From Verrucomicrobiaceae bacterium (lineage in GTDB: Bacteria; Verrucomicrobiota; Verrucomicrobiia; Verrucomicrobiales; Verrucomicrobiaceae): a stretch of 64,000 nucleotides of DNA. The notes beneath the pieces were generated by a model. It was not told the origin of the DNA, did no database searches, and was given only the letters and a program-made list of their open reading frames with translations. Each line of letters opens with the position of its first letter. The stretch's first letter is position 1. The stretch spans positions 62,001-126,000 of the forward strand of contig JACKQF010000007.1 of assembly GCA_024232965.1 (NCBI GenBank). The letters are read 5' to 3'. Of this stretch, positions 63,709 through 64,000 are shown piece by piece. A program made the translations under genes and the position numbers.

Positions 63709-63732
63709 TTAGGGCGTGTGTTAGGGCGTGTG
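63709..63732. repeat. Perfect tandem 12-base repeat upstream of autotransporter gene
   Basis: TTAGGGCGTGTG occurs twice, end to end. It lies 30 to 53 bases before the autotransporter start, so it may be part of its promoter or leader. Copy-number change could alter expression by slippage. Confidence 0.7.
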
Positions 63733-63762
63733 TGTATCGATACAGGGTGCACCTGTTCTGTT

Positions 63763-63894
63763 CTATGGGGTGTCTACCCCAAGCCGATGGCGTAGTGATT
63801 TGAGTTGAATGAAGCGGACGAATGGCGGCGATGAGTCACCCTTAGGTTTCGCTGGATCTACGCGTCGTCTGCCTGCGCCTCCCATGGCATCCAT
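63763..63894 (-). CDS. Short basic reading frame, doubtful gene
   Basis: The frame encodes 43 residues, rich in Arg, Lys and Pro, with GRRRVDPAKPKGD and VRFIQLKSLRHRLG, and stops at 63763. It remains open about 30 codons upstream of this ATG before meeting a stop. It recalls short basic ORFs that I believe are annotated repeatedly in planctomycete genomes, perhaps from a dispersed repeat, but I cannot verify this. It may not be expressed. Confidence 0.25.
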   Translation of the reverse strand: MDAMGGAGRRRVDPAKPKGDSSPPFVRFIQLKSLRHRLGVDTP

Positions 63895-63941
63895 CGTGTC
63901 ATCGATCGCTCTCGCTTCAGCCCCGAGAGGTGGTTTAGAAA

Positions 63942-64000
63942 ATGAGAGACAAAACTCCAGCGAAGTTGAACAATGATTACCGCTCGGCTATCAATGCCCG
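63942..64000 (+). CDS. Possible gene start at right edge
   Basis: An ATG at 63942 opens a frame that is still open at the window end (19 complete codons, starting MRDKTPAKLNND). A GAGAGG sequence lies about 16 bases upstream, too far for a normal Shine-Dalgarno. There is too little sequence for an assignment. Confidence 0.2.
   Translation, partial: MRDKTPAKLNNDYRSAINA

Larger units (their letters stand above)
63680..64000. other. Right-end spacer with few coding signals
   Basis: This 321-base stretch includes the leader of the autotransporter gene, a 12-base tandem repeat at 63709-63732, a 43-codon minus-strand frame at 63763-63894 and a possible gene start at 63942. No tRNA, terminator or known mobile element is apparent. 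Confidence 0.6.

Overview
The window reads as a chromosomal piece of a Gram-negative, PVC-group bacterium, most probably a member of the Verrucomicrobiota (Verrucomicrobiaceae / Prosthecobacter-like). The support is: giant autotransporter-type beta-strand-repeat proteins ending in a PEP-CTERM sorting signal, a PSD1-type cytochrome c protein, a formylglycine sulfatase, an LpxK lipid A kinase (so a true LPS outer membrane), an outer-membrane autotransporter barrel, and high GC. Few start codons have a Shine-Dalgarno; many sit directly behind a C-rich leader ending in CC or ACC. This taxonomic call is an inference from gene content.

Region 1 (1-27.2 kb). A sugar-kinase fragment is followed by two tandem paralogous genes of 13.4 and 13.1 kb, encoding secreted proteins of about 4,470 and 4,380 residues. 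They fill about 41 percent of the window. Both have a signal peptide, dozens of Gly/Thr/Asn-rich beta-strand repeats and a nearly identical C-terminal PEP-CTERM tail. They look like exported, exosortase-processed surface fibres or matrix proteins that arose by tandem duplication.

Region 2 (27.2-45.9 kb). This is mostly housekeeping: an RsuA/RluB-family pseudouridine synthase, an N-formylglutamate amidohydrolase-like exported enzyme, an ammonium transporter with a candidate sigma-54 promoter and an intrinsic terminator, a PmtA-like methyltransferase, a small lipoprotein with Maf, an lpxK-fdhD-membrane protein-cysteine desulfurase cluster, a sulfatase, an ABC ATPase with a PfkB kinase, a KefB/C-like antiporter, a methyltransferase, a protease operon (an active HtrA, a catalytically dead HtrA-like partner with an inserted PDZ domain, and a small membrane-anchored protein), dihydrolipoyl dehydrogenase and tRNA-Val(UAC).

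Region 3 (46-53.4 kb). A PSD1/DUF1549/DUF1553 cytochrome c protein, a divergent exported esterase, a serine acetyltransferase-like protein with a YwaF-type membrane protein, and a LysR regulator divergent from a metallophosphoesterase.

Region 4 (53.5-64 kb), accessory. A secreted protein of unknown function, an MmeI-like type IIL restriction-modification enzyme whose 3' third is broken by about four single-base frameshifts and whose target-recognition region has clearly lower GC, a repeat- and hairpin-rich spacer, a collagen-like/phage-tail-like protein, an SseB-family protein, a GH16 carrageenase/agarase-type glycosidase, and an ice-binding-like (DUF3494) passenger fused to an autotransporter barrel.

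The most unusual items are the tandem giant PEP-CTERM pair with related upstream elements, the PDZ-in-protease pseudoenzyme beside its active paralogue, the FdhD/desulfurase pairing, the DUF3494-autotransporter fusion and the mosaic MmeI-like gene. I see no CRISPR array, rRNA or complete insertion sequence.
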